Shown here: positions 1-6,481 of the stretch, piece by piece | Layout of the letters: each line of letters starts with the position of its first letter | Numbering within the stretch: position 1 is the stretch's first letter | NCBI GenBank assembly: GCA_002493305.1 | Contig: DKYJ01000046.1 | Span: 3,962-16,448 of the forward strand | Source of the DNA: Clostridiales bacterium UBA7103 | GTDB lineage: Bacteria > Bacillota > Clostridia > Oscillospirales > Oscillospiraceae | Reading direction: 5' to 3' | DNA length: 12,487 nt | Notes under the pieces: model-generated | What the model saw: the letters and a program-made list of their open reading frames with translations, nothing else | The model's database searches: none | What the model was told of the DNA's origin: nothing | Program-made: the position numbers and the translations under genes

Positions 1-115
1 TCAGGCGGGGAACCGAGCAGCATTAAGCGGTGTTTTTCGTGTGCCGCGAGGTCGCCGGATTTGAGCCGGCTGCCGGCGTAACGGGCATAGGGCAGTTTTC
101 GGATTTGGGTGTGCA
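1..115 (+). ncRNA. ffs: Signal recognition particle RNA (large type), 3' half, partial
   Basis: This is the RNA scaffold of the signal recognition particle, which binds Ffh and targets nascent membrane and secreted proteins. The window opens inside the apical helix 8. TCAGG (1-5), a CGG/CCG clamp (6-8 and 13-15) closing a GGAA tetraloop (9-12), and AGCAGC (16-21) line up position for position with the conserved Ffh-binding hairpin of E. coli 4.5S RNA. The following stretch, with GTGTGCCGCGAGGTCGCCGG at 39-58, looks like the 3' strand of helix 5, so this is probably the long form that also carries an Alu domain. Its 5' half lies outside the window. The 3' end (about 115) is an estimate, because the pairing partner is missing. 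In Bacillus and many Firmicutes this RNA lies directly upstream of dnaX, as here, which supports the call. Confidence 0.85.
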
Positions 116-228
116 GTCTTGTCAAGAGCCATTTTTCGGTTAGCGCTGAATAAACCACTCTCGACATTTTTTCATCACTTACATGGGCTTAAAAGCGCTT
201 TTTATTATTCAAGAAAGGGGGAGAGAAT

Positions 229-1920
229 ATGTATCAGGCGCTTTACCGCAAGTGGCGGCCACAGACTTTTGATCAGGTCATCGGTCAGGGGCATATTACC
301 GAGACGCTTAAAAATCAGGTGCGCCAGAACAGGCTCTCCCACGCCTATATTTTTATCGGCACTCGGGGAACGGGGAAAACCACCTGTGCCCGTATCCTCG
401 CAAAGGCGGTCAACTGTGAGCACCCGGTGGACGGGAATCCATGCGGCCGCTGCCCCGCCTGTAAGGGCATTACCGACGGCTCTGTGATGGACGTTGTGGA
501 GCTGGACGCCGCGTCCAACAACGGTGTTGACAGTGTCCGTGCCCTGAGGGAGGAGGCCGTTTTTTCCCCGGCGGAGGTCAAAAAGCGCGTGTACATCATC
601 GATGAGGTGCATATGCTTTCTACTCCGGCCTTTAACGCCCTGCTGAAGATCCTTGAAGAGCCTCCGGAGCATTTGCTCTTTATCCTCGCCACAACGGAGC
701 TGCAAAAAGTCCCTGCAACGATCCTGTCCCGCTGCCAGCGGCACAGTTTCCGCAGGATAGACAACAAGACCCTTGCAAATTACCTTGAATACGTGGCGGG
801 TGAGGAGCATTTTGACCTGAGCCACGATGCGGCGGAGCTTATCGCCAGAATGGCCGAGGGCGGTGTGCGCGACGGGCTGAGTTTGCTGGATCAGTGCTCC
901 AGCTACGAAAAGATTGACACGCAGGCGGTTTACTCCGCCATGGGCCTTGCGGGCAACCGCAGAATTGCCCAGCTTTTTGAACAAGTACTGAACCACGACA
1001 CCGCCGCCGCGCTTAATGAGTTTTCTGCCATGTGGATGGACGGTAAGGCTCCTGCCTCGCTTTTACAGGAGCTGGGGACGCTGCTGCGCGATGTGCTTTT
1101 GATGCAGGTCGCGCCAAAGAGCGTTATGGAGCTGGCTTCCGGCGGCTTTGACCGGGAGGTGCTCTCTGCCTTTGCCAGGCGCTGCACAAGAGATGAACTG
1201 CTTTTTGCGGCGCAGACGGTGCAGAATTCTGCCGCCGGGATAAGGGACGCAAAGAATCCCCGCATGGCTGTTGAGCTTTGCCTTGTGAGCCTATGCGGTG
1301 ATTTGGCGGGGGAGAGCGTCGCCGGACTCAAAGCGCGGATATCCCGCCTTGAGGAGGCTGTTGCCCGGGGAATAACTGTCCGGCATGAGCCTGCCCCGAT
1401 AGCGGACGATGGGCGCGTTATCCCGGAGGAACCGCTGCCGGAGCCTTCGGCCTTTGAGCCGGAGGAACCAATACCCGCGCCGCGCAGCTATGCGCCGGAG
1501 GAGCCGGTGGACGAGCCGCTGGACGTTTTCATCGAAGAACAGCCCGAGGACGCTTTCTTTGACCGTAAGCCAAAGCTTGACGCGCCGAAGCCTGTGAGCG
1601 CTGATGTGTGGAAAGCGGTGTGCGGCGAGGCGGCAAAGACTCTGCCCATGGAGGTGCGCATGAGCCTTAATGATGACAGCCGGATGCGTGTATACGGTGA
1701 GGGCGATGTGCTGAAAATCGAGGCCAAAAAGGGCTTCCTGCTCGACAGATTGAAGCGGCTGGGCATATCGGAGATTTTTTCCGCCGCGGCAAAGACAGTG
1801 ACCGGGCGGGATATGAGCGTGCGCGTGTCTGAGCTTAACGACAGCCCCAGGCAGCAGCGCAGCTTGGATGAGCTTAAACAGTTTAAGGAAGTAACTTTTA
1901 TTAATACCATAGGAGGATAA
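229..1920 (+). CDS. dnaX: DNA polymerase III subunit gamma/tau
   Basis: This is the ATPase of the replicative clamp loader, which opens the beta clamp and loads it on primed DNA. In the 563-residue protein the AAA+ core is complete. It shows the N-terminal YRKWRPQTFDQVIGQ, a Walker A loop GTRGTGKT (44-51), four zinc-binding cysteines (C63, C72, C75, C78), a Walker B segment ending IIDEVH (123-128), sensor 1 around ATTE (154-157), the SRC arginine-finger motif (167-169), and a sensor 2 region with GGVRDGLSLLDQ near 211-222. After the collar domain comes a proline/glutamate-rich linker (about 385-460) with repeated EEP units, then a tau-like C-terminal domain (about 465-545). A purine-rich Shine-Dalgarno (AAAGGGGGAG, 214-223) sits just before the ATG. 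It lies downstream of the SRP RNA and four bases before ybaB, so dnaX and ybaB are probably cotranscribed. I see no A-rich slippery site like the one that makes gamma in E. coli. Confidence 0.97.
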   Translation: MYQALYRKWRPQTFDQVIGQGHITETLKNQVRQNRLSHAYIFIGTRGTGKTTCARILAKAVNCEHPVDGNPCGRCPACKGITDGSVMDVVELDAASNNGVDSVRALREEAVFSPAEVKKRVYIIDEVHMLSTPAFNALLKILEEPPEHLLFILATTELQKVPATILSRCQRHSFRRIDNKTLANYLEYVAGEEHFDLSHDAAELIARMAEGGVRDGLSLLDQCSSYEKIDTQAVYSAMGLAGNRRIAQLFEQVLNHDTAAALNEFSAMWMDGKAPASLLQELGTLLRDVLLMQVAPKSVMELASGGFDREVLSAFARRCTRDELLFAAQTVQNSAAGIRDAKNPRMAVELCLVSLCGDLAGESVAGLKARISRLEEAVARGITVRHEPAPIADDGRVIPEEPLPEPSAFEPEEPIPAPRSYAPEEPVDEPLDVFIEEQPEDAFFDRKPKLDAPKPVSADVWKAVCGEAAKTLPMEVRMSLNDDSRMRVYGEGDVLKIEAKKGFLLDRLKRLGISEIFSAAAKTVTGRDMSVRVSELNDSPRQQRSLDELKQFKEVTFINTIGG

Positions 1921-1924
1921 GGAT

Positions 1925-2269
1925 ATGGCAAAAGGCGGATTTCGCGGGGGTTTTCCCGGCGGCAACCAGATGAACATGGTGCGTCAGGCACAGAAAATGC
2001 AGCAGGAATTTTTGAAGATGCAGCAGGAGCTGGAATCCACGGATTTTGAGTTTTCCGCAGGCGGCGGCGCGGTCAAGGCCACTGTCAGCGGAACCAGAGA
2101 GTTCAAGTCCGTGATCATTGACCCGGAGGTCGTTGATCCCGACGATGTGGAAATGCTTCAGGATCTGATCCTTGCGGCGGTAAACGGTGCGTTGAAGCTC
2201 TCCGATGATAAGACCAACCAGTCCATGGCGAAGCTTCAGGGCGGCATGGGTCTGCCAGGCATGTTTTAA
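1925..2269 (+). CDS. ybaB: YbaB/EbfC family nucleoid-associated DNA-binding protein
   Basis: This small dimeric protein belongs to a family that binds DNA and is thought to shape the nucleoid. Its precise role in Firmicutes is unsettled. The 114 residues follow the family pattern: a glycine-rich N-terminus, a Gln/Met-rich helix able to form a coiled coil (about 16-38), a beta region with AGGGAVKATVSG (about 46-57), and the FKSVIIDPE segment followed by the LQDLILAAVNGAL helix. The length is normal (about 100-115). A strong AGGAGG (1912-1917) overlaps the end of dnaX, and only four bases separate the dnaX stop from this ATG, so translation is probably coupled. In most Firmicutes recR follows; here the next gene is an unrelated glycosidase. 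Confidence 0.95.
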   Translation: MAKGGFRGGFPGGNQMNMVRQAQKMQQEFLKMQQELESTDFEFSAGGGAVKATVSGTREFKSVIIDPEVVDPDDVEMLQDLILAAVNGALKLSDDKTNQSMAKLQGGMGLPGMF

Positions 2270-2281
2270 TAGTTTGTTCGT

Positions 2282-2309
2282 CTGCCCGGGCCGGCTCTGG
2301 CTCGGGCAG
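2282..2309 (+). terminator. GC-rich hairpin after ybaB, possible weak terminator
   Basis: Two 11-base arms (2282-2292 and 2299-2309) pair with one G-T wobble around a six-base loop, 12 bases after the ybaB stop. No T-run follows, so this is not a textbook intrinsic terminator. It could attenuate transcription or protect the 3' end of the dnaX-ybaB message. Confidence 0.45.
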
Positions 2310-2362
2310 CTATACTGCCTGTTTCGACTGTATTTGCGCCGGAATTGTGATAGAAAAAGTTG

Positions 2363-2368
2363 TATAAT
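2363..2368 (+). promoter_or_regulatory. Candidate -10 box for the GH2 gene
   Basis: A perfect TATAAT lies 48 bases before the chosen ATG at 2417, downstream of the ybaB hairpin. No good -35 box stands at normal spacing. TTGTGA (2345-2350) is only 12 bases away, and the sequence at 16-18 bases is weak. The call rests on the -10 box and on its position between two unrelated genes. Confidence 0.45.
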
Positions 2369-2404
2369 ATCGAGCGCGACAGGCTTTTGGCACTTGGCGC
2401 TGAC

Positions 2405-2411
2405 AAGGAGG
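2405..2411 (+). promoter_or_regulatory. Shine-Dalgarno that fixes the GH2 start
   Basis: AAGGAGG ends five bases before the ATG at 2417. The frame is open upstream to a TTG at 2360, but that codon has no ribosome binding site and overlaps the candidate -10 box. The ATG at 2417 is therefore the start. Confidence 0.85.
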
Positions 2412-2416
2412 ATCAT

Positions 2417-4108
2417 ATGAATACACCGTGGACGGAGAGCGTGGATATAAACGCCCCGCTGCCGGAATATCCCAGACCGCAGCTCGCACGGCGGGATTGG
2501 CTGAATCTTAACGGCTTATGGGACTATGCGATAAACACTTCCACGCGCTTTCCGAAGGATTTTGACGGGCAGATCTGCGTGCCCTATTCGCCGGAGGCTC
2601 CCCTTTCCGGGGTCAACAGGGCGCTGAAAAGCAATGAATATCTCTGGTACAGGCGCAGTATCACCGTTCCAGAGGCTTTTGCCGGAAAGCGGCTCATCCT
2701 GCATTTCGGCGCTGTTGATCAGACAGCCGTCGTCTGGGTCAACTCTGCCGCTCCTGTTACTCATGTGGGTGGCTATCTGCCCTTTGATATCGATGTGACG
2801 GACGCGGTGGAAAGCGGCGCGCTTACAATTACCCTGCGTGTTAACGACGGCACGGAGAAGGGCGGGCATACCCGCGGCAAGCAGAAAACCAGACGCGGCG
2901 GCATATGGTACACGCCCCAGAGCGGCATCTGGCAGACGGTTTGGCTTGAGGCCGTACCGGAGTGCTACATAGAGTCCTTGAAAATCACTCCCGACTTTGA
3001 CGGGGCGGCTGTGGAGGTTTCTGCTCAGATACACGGGGAGGAGACTGCGTATGCGGAGTTTAACGGCTTGAGTTATCCGCTGCCTGCGCGTATCCCTGTG
3101 CCGGATTTTGTGGCCTGGTGCCCTGAAAACCCAAAGCTCTACGGCCTTATTGTCCGCTGTGGGGAGGATGCGGTGCAGAGCTATTTTGCCATGCGCAAGT
3201 TCTCCGTTGAAAAGGGCAGCGGAAACAAGCCCCGGCTGTTCCTCAACGGCAGGGAATACTTTCACAATGGGCTTCTTGACCAGGGCTACTGGCCGGACGG
3301 GCTGTATACCCCGCCAACGGACGAGGCAATGGTATACGACATCAGCATGGCCAAGGCCATGGGCTTTAATACCCTGAGAAAGCACATCAAGGTGGAGCCC
3401 CTGCGCTGGTACTACCACTGTGACAGGCTGGGTATGCTGGTTTGGCAGGATATGCCGAACGGCGGTGGTAGCTATAGCGCCGCGGTGGTGACAACGCCTG
3501 TCGTCACTGGTATACACATGAAAGACAGCGCCTACGGCCTTTTCGCCCGCTCCGATGCCGACGCGAGAGCGGAGTTCAAGATTGAGCTTGGAGAGATGGT
3601 GCGCCATCTGTATAACTGCCCCTGCATAGCGATGTGGGTCATCTTCAATGAGGGCTGGGGTCAGTTTGACGCGGCGAAAATGTTCAGCTTTGTGCAGAGT
3701 ATGGACAAGACACGAACCATTGACCATGCCTCCGGCTGGCACGATCAGGGTGTGGGCGAGGTAAAGAGCGATCATGTTTACTTCAAGCGCTATGCCTACA
3801 AGCCCGACAAGAAGGGTAGGGCGGTGCTGCTCAGCGAGTTTGGCGGCTTTAGCCACCGGGTCATAGGCCACTGCTATTCGAATAAGGACTTCGGCTATAA
3901 AAAGTTTGCCACAGCCGCTCAGCTTGAAATTGCTCTTGAGGAGCTGTATCAGAATGAGATCGCCCCGGCAAAGGCGCAGGGACTCGCCGCCGCGGTGCTC
4001 ACGCAGCTTTCAGATGTGGAGGACGAGCTCAACGGCCTTATCACATACGACCGGAGGGCTGTGAAGATATCCCCGGAAAAACTGCGGGAGATCGTATATA
4101 TAGATTAA
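2417..4108 (+). CDS. Glycoside hydrolase family 2 enzyme, cytoplasmic (beta-galactosidase/glucuronidase-like)
   Basis: This is a retaining exo-glycosidase of the GH2 fold; its substrate cannot be read from the sequence. The 563 residues show the family's three parts in order. The first is an N-terminal sugar-binding beta sandwich with LNGLWDYAI (about 30-38), GGYLPFDIDVTD and QSGIWQTVWLE. The second is a short immunoglobulin-like middle domain. The third is a TIM barrel from roughly residue 265. The barrel carries the acid/base E412 in FNEGWG and the nucleophile E474 in LSEFGG. There is no signal peptide, so it should act on imported small glycosides. It is much shorter than LacZ (about 1000 residues) and nearer beta-glucuronidase in size. 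It occupies the place where recR usually follows ybaB. The stop codon lies inside the terminator stem it shares with the convergent nagB. The label beta-galactosidase would be over-precise. Confidence 0.9.
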   Translation: MNTPWTESVDINAPLPEYPRPQLARRDWLNLNGLWDYAINTSTRFPKDFDGQICVPYSPEAPLSGVNRALKSNEYLWYRRSITVPEAFAGKRLILHFGAVDQTAVVWVNSAAPVTHVGGYLPFDIDVTDAVESGALTITLRVNDGTEKGGHTRGKQKTRRGGIWYTPQSGIWQTVWLEAVPECYIESLKITPDFDGAAVEVSAQIHGEETAYAEFNGLSYPLPARIPVPDFVAWCPENPKLYGLIVRCGEDAVQSYFAMRKFSVEKGSGNKPRLFLNGREYFHNGLLDQGYWPDGLYTPPTDEAMVYDISMAKAMGFNTLRKHIKVEPLRWYYHCDRLGMLVWQDMPNGGGSYSAAVVTTPVVTGIHMKDSAYGLFARSDADARAEFKIELGEMVRHLYNCPCIAMWVIFNEGWGQFDAAKMFSFVQSMDKTRTIDHASGWHDQGVGEVKSDHVYFKRYAYKPDKKGRAVLLSEFGGFSHRVIGHCYSNKDFGYKKFATAAQLEIALEELYQNEIAPAKAQGLAAAVLTQLSDVEDELNGLITYDRRAVKISPEKLREIVYID

Positions 4109-4138
4109 AAAAGACGGCGAAAGCCGTCTTTTTTAATC
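4103..4138. terminator. Bidirectional intrinsic terminator between GH2 and nagB
   Basis: Two perfectly complementary 16-base arms (4103-4118 and 4123-4138) flank a GAAA tetraloop. The stem has an A-tract on one side and a T-tract on the other, so it reads as a terminator from both strands. The GH2 stop codon (4106-4108) is inside the left arm. nagB ends 46 bases to the right on the opposite strand. Confidence 0.92.
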
Positions 4139-4183
4139 GTGTTATTGCAAAATTATCAGCAGAGCGGGGAGAGTTGAAAATTA

Positions 4184-4918
4184 TTATGCCTTATAGCCTA
4201 TCTCTTTTGCAAGCTCTGCGCTGATGACGACTGTCACATCGCGGTGGAGCTTGATATAGGTCACGGGGCATGCGGGGGTGACAAGGTCGTCGATAAGCAG
4301 CTTTTTGGCGGCCTCTGCCTTGTTGGAGCCGCTTATGATCAGCAGCAGCTTCTTTGCCTGCATAATATCGCCCATACCCATGGTGACGGCGGTGGTAGGC
4401 ACCTCGTCCCGGCTGGCGAAGAAGCGGGCGTTAGCGTCAATGGTGCTGGGGTCAAGGCTTTCTATATGCGCAGAGTAATGCAGAGCCTCGGCGGGCTCAT
4501 TGAAGCCCACATGGCCGTCAGGCCCAAGACCGAGAAGCTGGATATCGGTTTCCCCGGCGGCAAGGGCTGCGCGGAACTCTGCGAGATTGGCCTCCGCGTT
4601 ACCCAGACCTTTGGCCACATAGGTGTTCTTTTTGTCAATGTTTATGCGGTCAAAGAGATTGCTGTCCATGAAATACCGATAGCTCTGGTCATGCTCCGGG
4701 GCAAGGCCCACATACTCGTCAAGATTCACGGAGCTGACGCGGGAAAAATCCAGCCCTTCGTCCCGGCAGCGGCGGGCAAGCTCGTCATATATACCAATGG
4801 GGCTTGAGCCGGTGGCAAGACCCAGACGGCAATCGGGCTTTTGACGAACGATCTGCTCAATAATATCGGCTGCGGCGGAACACTGGGCGGCATAGCTGTC
4901 GGCAATGATAACTTTCAT
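4184..4918 (-). CDS. nagB: Glucosamine-6-phosphate deaminase
   Basis: It converts glucosamine-6-phosphate to fructose-6-phosphate and ammonia, the step that sends amino-sugar carbon into glycolysis. In the 244 residues the key parts are visible: the phosphate-binding loop ATGSSPIG (35-42), the NLDEY motif with D67 (matching catalytic D72 of E. coli), and GLGPDGHVGFNEP (130-142) with D134, H136 and E141 (matching D141, H143 and E148). The C-terminus is short, as in the B. subtilis monomeric enzyme, and lacks the extension of the allosteric hexameric E. coli form, so GlcNAc6P activation is unlikely (inference). AGGAGG (complement of 4925-4930) precedes the ATG. It lies 54 bases after an AGCS carrier gene on the same strand but has its own strong promoter. 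No nagA is in the window. Confidence 0.96.
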   Translation of the reverse strand: MKVIIADSYAAQCSAAADIIEQIVRQKPDCRLGLATGSSPIGIYDELARRCRDEGLDFSRVSSVNLDEYVGLAPEHDQSYRYFMDSNLFDRINIDKKNTYVAKGLGNAEANLAEFRAALAAGETDIQLLGLGPDGHVGFNEPAEALHYSAHIESLDPSTIDANARFFASRDEVPTTAVTMGMGDIMQAKKLLLIISGSNKAEAAKKLLIDDLVTPACPVTYIKLHRDVTVVISAELAKEIGYKA

Positions 4919-4947
4919 GTTAGTCCTCCTAATGTTTAGATGAGTAA

Positions 4948-4976
4948 ATTATATTTCTTTTGCCTGTTTTCGTCAA
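4948..4976 (-). promoter_or_regulatory. nagB promoter, -35 box overlapping the upstream stop codon
   Basis: On the minus strand TTGACG (4971-4976) is followed after exactly 17 bases by a perfect TATAAT (4948-4953), about 30 bases before the nagB ATG. The TGA stop codon of the upstream carrier (4973-4975) lies within the -35 hexamer. Confidence 0.85.
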
Positions 4977-6337
4977 TATTTCCTTGTGATTTTATTTTCC
5001 GCAAAGTGCGCCCTGCTCTCTCGACCGATAAGCGCTGAGAGCCCCAGCAGGGCGATGAAGTTCGGTAGGGACATCAGGGCATTTACCGTATCCGCTGCCG
5101 CCCAGACGGCACTTGTGGTCATGAGGCTGCCCAAAACAGCACAGAGGCAGAGCAGCAGACGATAGGCCCTGTCTGAGCCGGGGCCGAAGAGATAGCGGGT
5201 GCAGTACAGCCCATACAGTGAGCAGCCAAGAACCGTCGTATAGCCGAAGAGAAACAGCGAAAGCGCCAAAAACAGAGCCGAGAGCCTGTGCCCAAAAACC
5301 GTTGCTGCCGCATGCTCCAGCAGCTCCGCACCCACAAGCTGTCCCCAGGGGATATCCACGCCGCTGACAAGTATGGCGAGGGCAGCGAGAGTGCAGATGA
5401 CTACTGTGTCGGCAAATACTTCAAAAACGCCCCAAAGACCCTGCCGGGCAGGATCACCGTTGGTGGAGCCGTGGGCCATGGCGGCATAGCCCAGCCCTGC
5501 TTCATTTGAAAAAGTGCCGCGCCGCACGCCCCAGTGCAGGGCGTGTTTGAGCGTGAGCCCGCTCATGGCACCGCCGACGGCGCGAAGCGAAAAGGCATCA
5601 TGGACAATGCCGTGCAGAACAGCCGGCAGCCTTTGGGCGTGGCAGATGATGATAACAAGAGTAAAGATAATAAAAAGCCCGCTCATGAGCGGCACGAGCA
5701 GAGCTGAGATCCGGCCCACGCCCCGGGCACCTCTGGATAGCACCAGATACAGAATAACAGAGAGCACGATGCCCAGAAGCAGGCGGAGGGGAGGCAGGGC
5801 GTTGCCAGCGACCCCCAATTCCGCACCAGCCTGCTCCAATGCACCGACCGCACCGCCAATTTGAGCCATAGTGCCCATACACAGCACTGACATGGCGGCG
5901 AAAATGGCATACATTACAGCGAGCCCCTTAAAGCGGCTGCCCAGACCGTATTCTATGTAATACATCGCGCCGCCCACATATTCACCGTTTACATTGCGGC
6001 GATAGCGCAGCCCCAGAAAAATTTCGGCGTACTTTATCACCATGGCCGGGATCGTGGAGACCCATAGCCAGAACACCGCGCCCGGCCCGCCCATGGCGAT
6101 GGCCTGAGCGGTGCCGATAATATTCCCGGTGCCAACAGTGGAGGCAAGCGCCGTGCACACCGCCTGCAGCTGGGTGACTGTGCCGCTGTCGTTCTGCTGA
6201 TTTTTGAAAACCATTCCTAAAGCGCTGGTGAAGCGTCGAAGCGGAAAAAACCGGCAGCGGCAGCCGATGATAAGCCCGCAGAGTAGAAAAAGGGGCAAAA
6301 AAAGACCCGACCAGAGGGCGGAGTTAATAATTTCCAT
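4973..6337 (-). CDS. Sodium:alanine/glycine symporter family protein (AGCS)
   Basis: This is an integral membrane carrier of the alanine/glycine:cation symporter family, importing a small neutral amino acid with sodium. The exact substrate is not determined by sequence (alanine, glycine, serine or glutamine are all known in the family). The 454 residues are almost wholly hydrophobic with about 10-11 membrane spans. Family motifs are clear: STVGTGNIIGTAQAIAMGGP (66-85) running into the GAVFWLW segment, GGAMYYIEYGL, and GTFSNEAGLGYAAMAHG around N278 and E279. Length is normal and there is no break. The start follows AAGGA (complement of 6346-6350) at eight bases. nagB lies downstream on the same strand, so partial readthrough is possible. 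Upstream it diverges from the DUF1002 gene across a region holding a palindrome that touches its likely -35 box. Confidence 0.93.
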   Translation of the reverse strand: MEIINSALWSGLFLPLFLLCGLIIGCRCRFFPLRRFTSALGMVFKNQQNDSGTVTQLQAVCTALASTVGTGNIIGTAQAIAMGGPGAVFWLWVSTIPAMVIKYAEIFLGLRYRRNVNGEYVGGAMYYIEYGLGSRFKGLAVMYAIFAAMSVLCMGTMAQIGGAVGALEQAGAELGVAGNALPPLRLLLGIVLSVILYLVLSRGARGVGRISALLVPLMSGLFIIFTLVIIICHAQRLPAVLHGIVHDAFSLRAVGGAMSGLTLKHALHWGVRRGTFSNEAGLGYAAMAHGSTNGDPARQGLWGVFEVFADTVVICTLAALAILVSGVDIPWGQLVGAELLEHAAATVFGHRLSALFLALSLFLFGYTTVLGCSLYGLYCTRYLFGPGSDRAYRLLLCLCAVLGSLMTTSAVWAAADTVNALMSLPNFIALLGLSALIGRESRAHFAENKITRKY

Positions 6338-6356
6338 TTGAGAAATCCTTAATATT

Positions 6357-6386
6357 TATAAAAATGACTTTATTTTGGGGTTACAA
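6357..6386 (-). promoter_or_regulatory. Weak candidate promoter of the AGCS carrier
   Basis: On the minus strand TTGTAA (6381-6386) is followed after 18 bases by TTTATA (6357-6362). Both boxes are imperfect. The -35 box lies within the near-palindrome at 6380-6395, so a protein binding there would be placed to repress. Confidence 0.3.
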
Positions 6387-6395
6387 CGTGGTAAC
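6380..6395. promoter_or_regulatory. 16-bp near-palindrome, candidate operator
   Basis: GTTACAACGTGGTAAC reads the same on both strands at 14 of 16 positions, with GTTAC and GTAAC outer arms. It sits between the divergent AGCS and DUF1002 genes and overlaps the candidate AGCS -35 box. The binding protein is unknown; the nearest regulator gene in the window is the tetR at 7532. Confidence 0.45.
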
Positions 6396-6407
6396 ATACA
6401 GCCGAAA

Positions 6408-6461
6408 GCAGGGTGCTGTTTGTCCATTATATGCAAGCCCAAGACCCAAAAATCACCCTGC
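6408..6461 (+). repeat. Leader inverted repeat upstream of the DUF1002 gene
   Basis: GCAGGGTG (6408-6415) and CACCCTGC (6454-6461) are perfectly complementary across 38 bases and end eight bases before the DUF1002 Shine-Dalgarno. If this stretch is transcribed, the stem could fold in the 5' untranslated leader and affect translation. The loop is long and no known riboswitch is recognisable. Confidence 0.4.
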
Positions 6462-6481
6462 CGAATGGAAAGGAAACAAAA

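Noticed and set aside
191..202. Palindrome AAAAGCGCTTTT upstream of dnaX
   Set aside because: It is perfectly symmetric with no room for a loop, so it is not a hairpin terminator, and it is too short to call an operator without conservation data.
205..996. A 263-codon minus-strand frame across the start of dnaX
   Set aside because: It is a shadow of the dnaX frame with no recognisable domain and no supporting promoter or ribosome binding site.
570..1740. Possible programmed frameshift in dnaX (A5G runs near 580 and 1725)
   Set aside because: Neither run is an A6G-type slippery heptamer, neither has an obvious upstream Shine-Dalgarno-like element with a downstream hairpin, and the later one lies within the C-terminal domain.
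2360..2416. TTG start extending the GH2 protein by 19 residues
   Set aside because: It overlaps a TATAAT box and lacks a ribosome binding site, whereas AAGGAGG stands before the ATG at 2417.
2516..3871. A 451-codon open frame on the minus strand opposite the GH2 gene
   Set aside because: The translation shows no family resemblance, the opposite strand encodes a full enzyme with both catalytic residues, and long antisense frames are expected at this codon usage.
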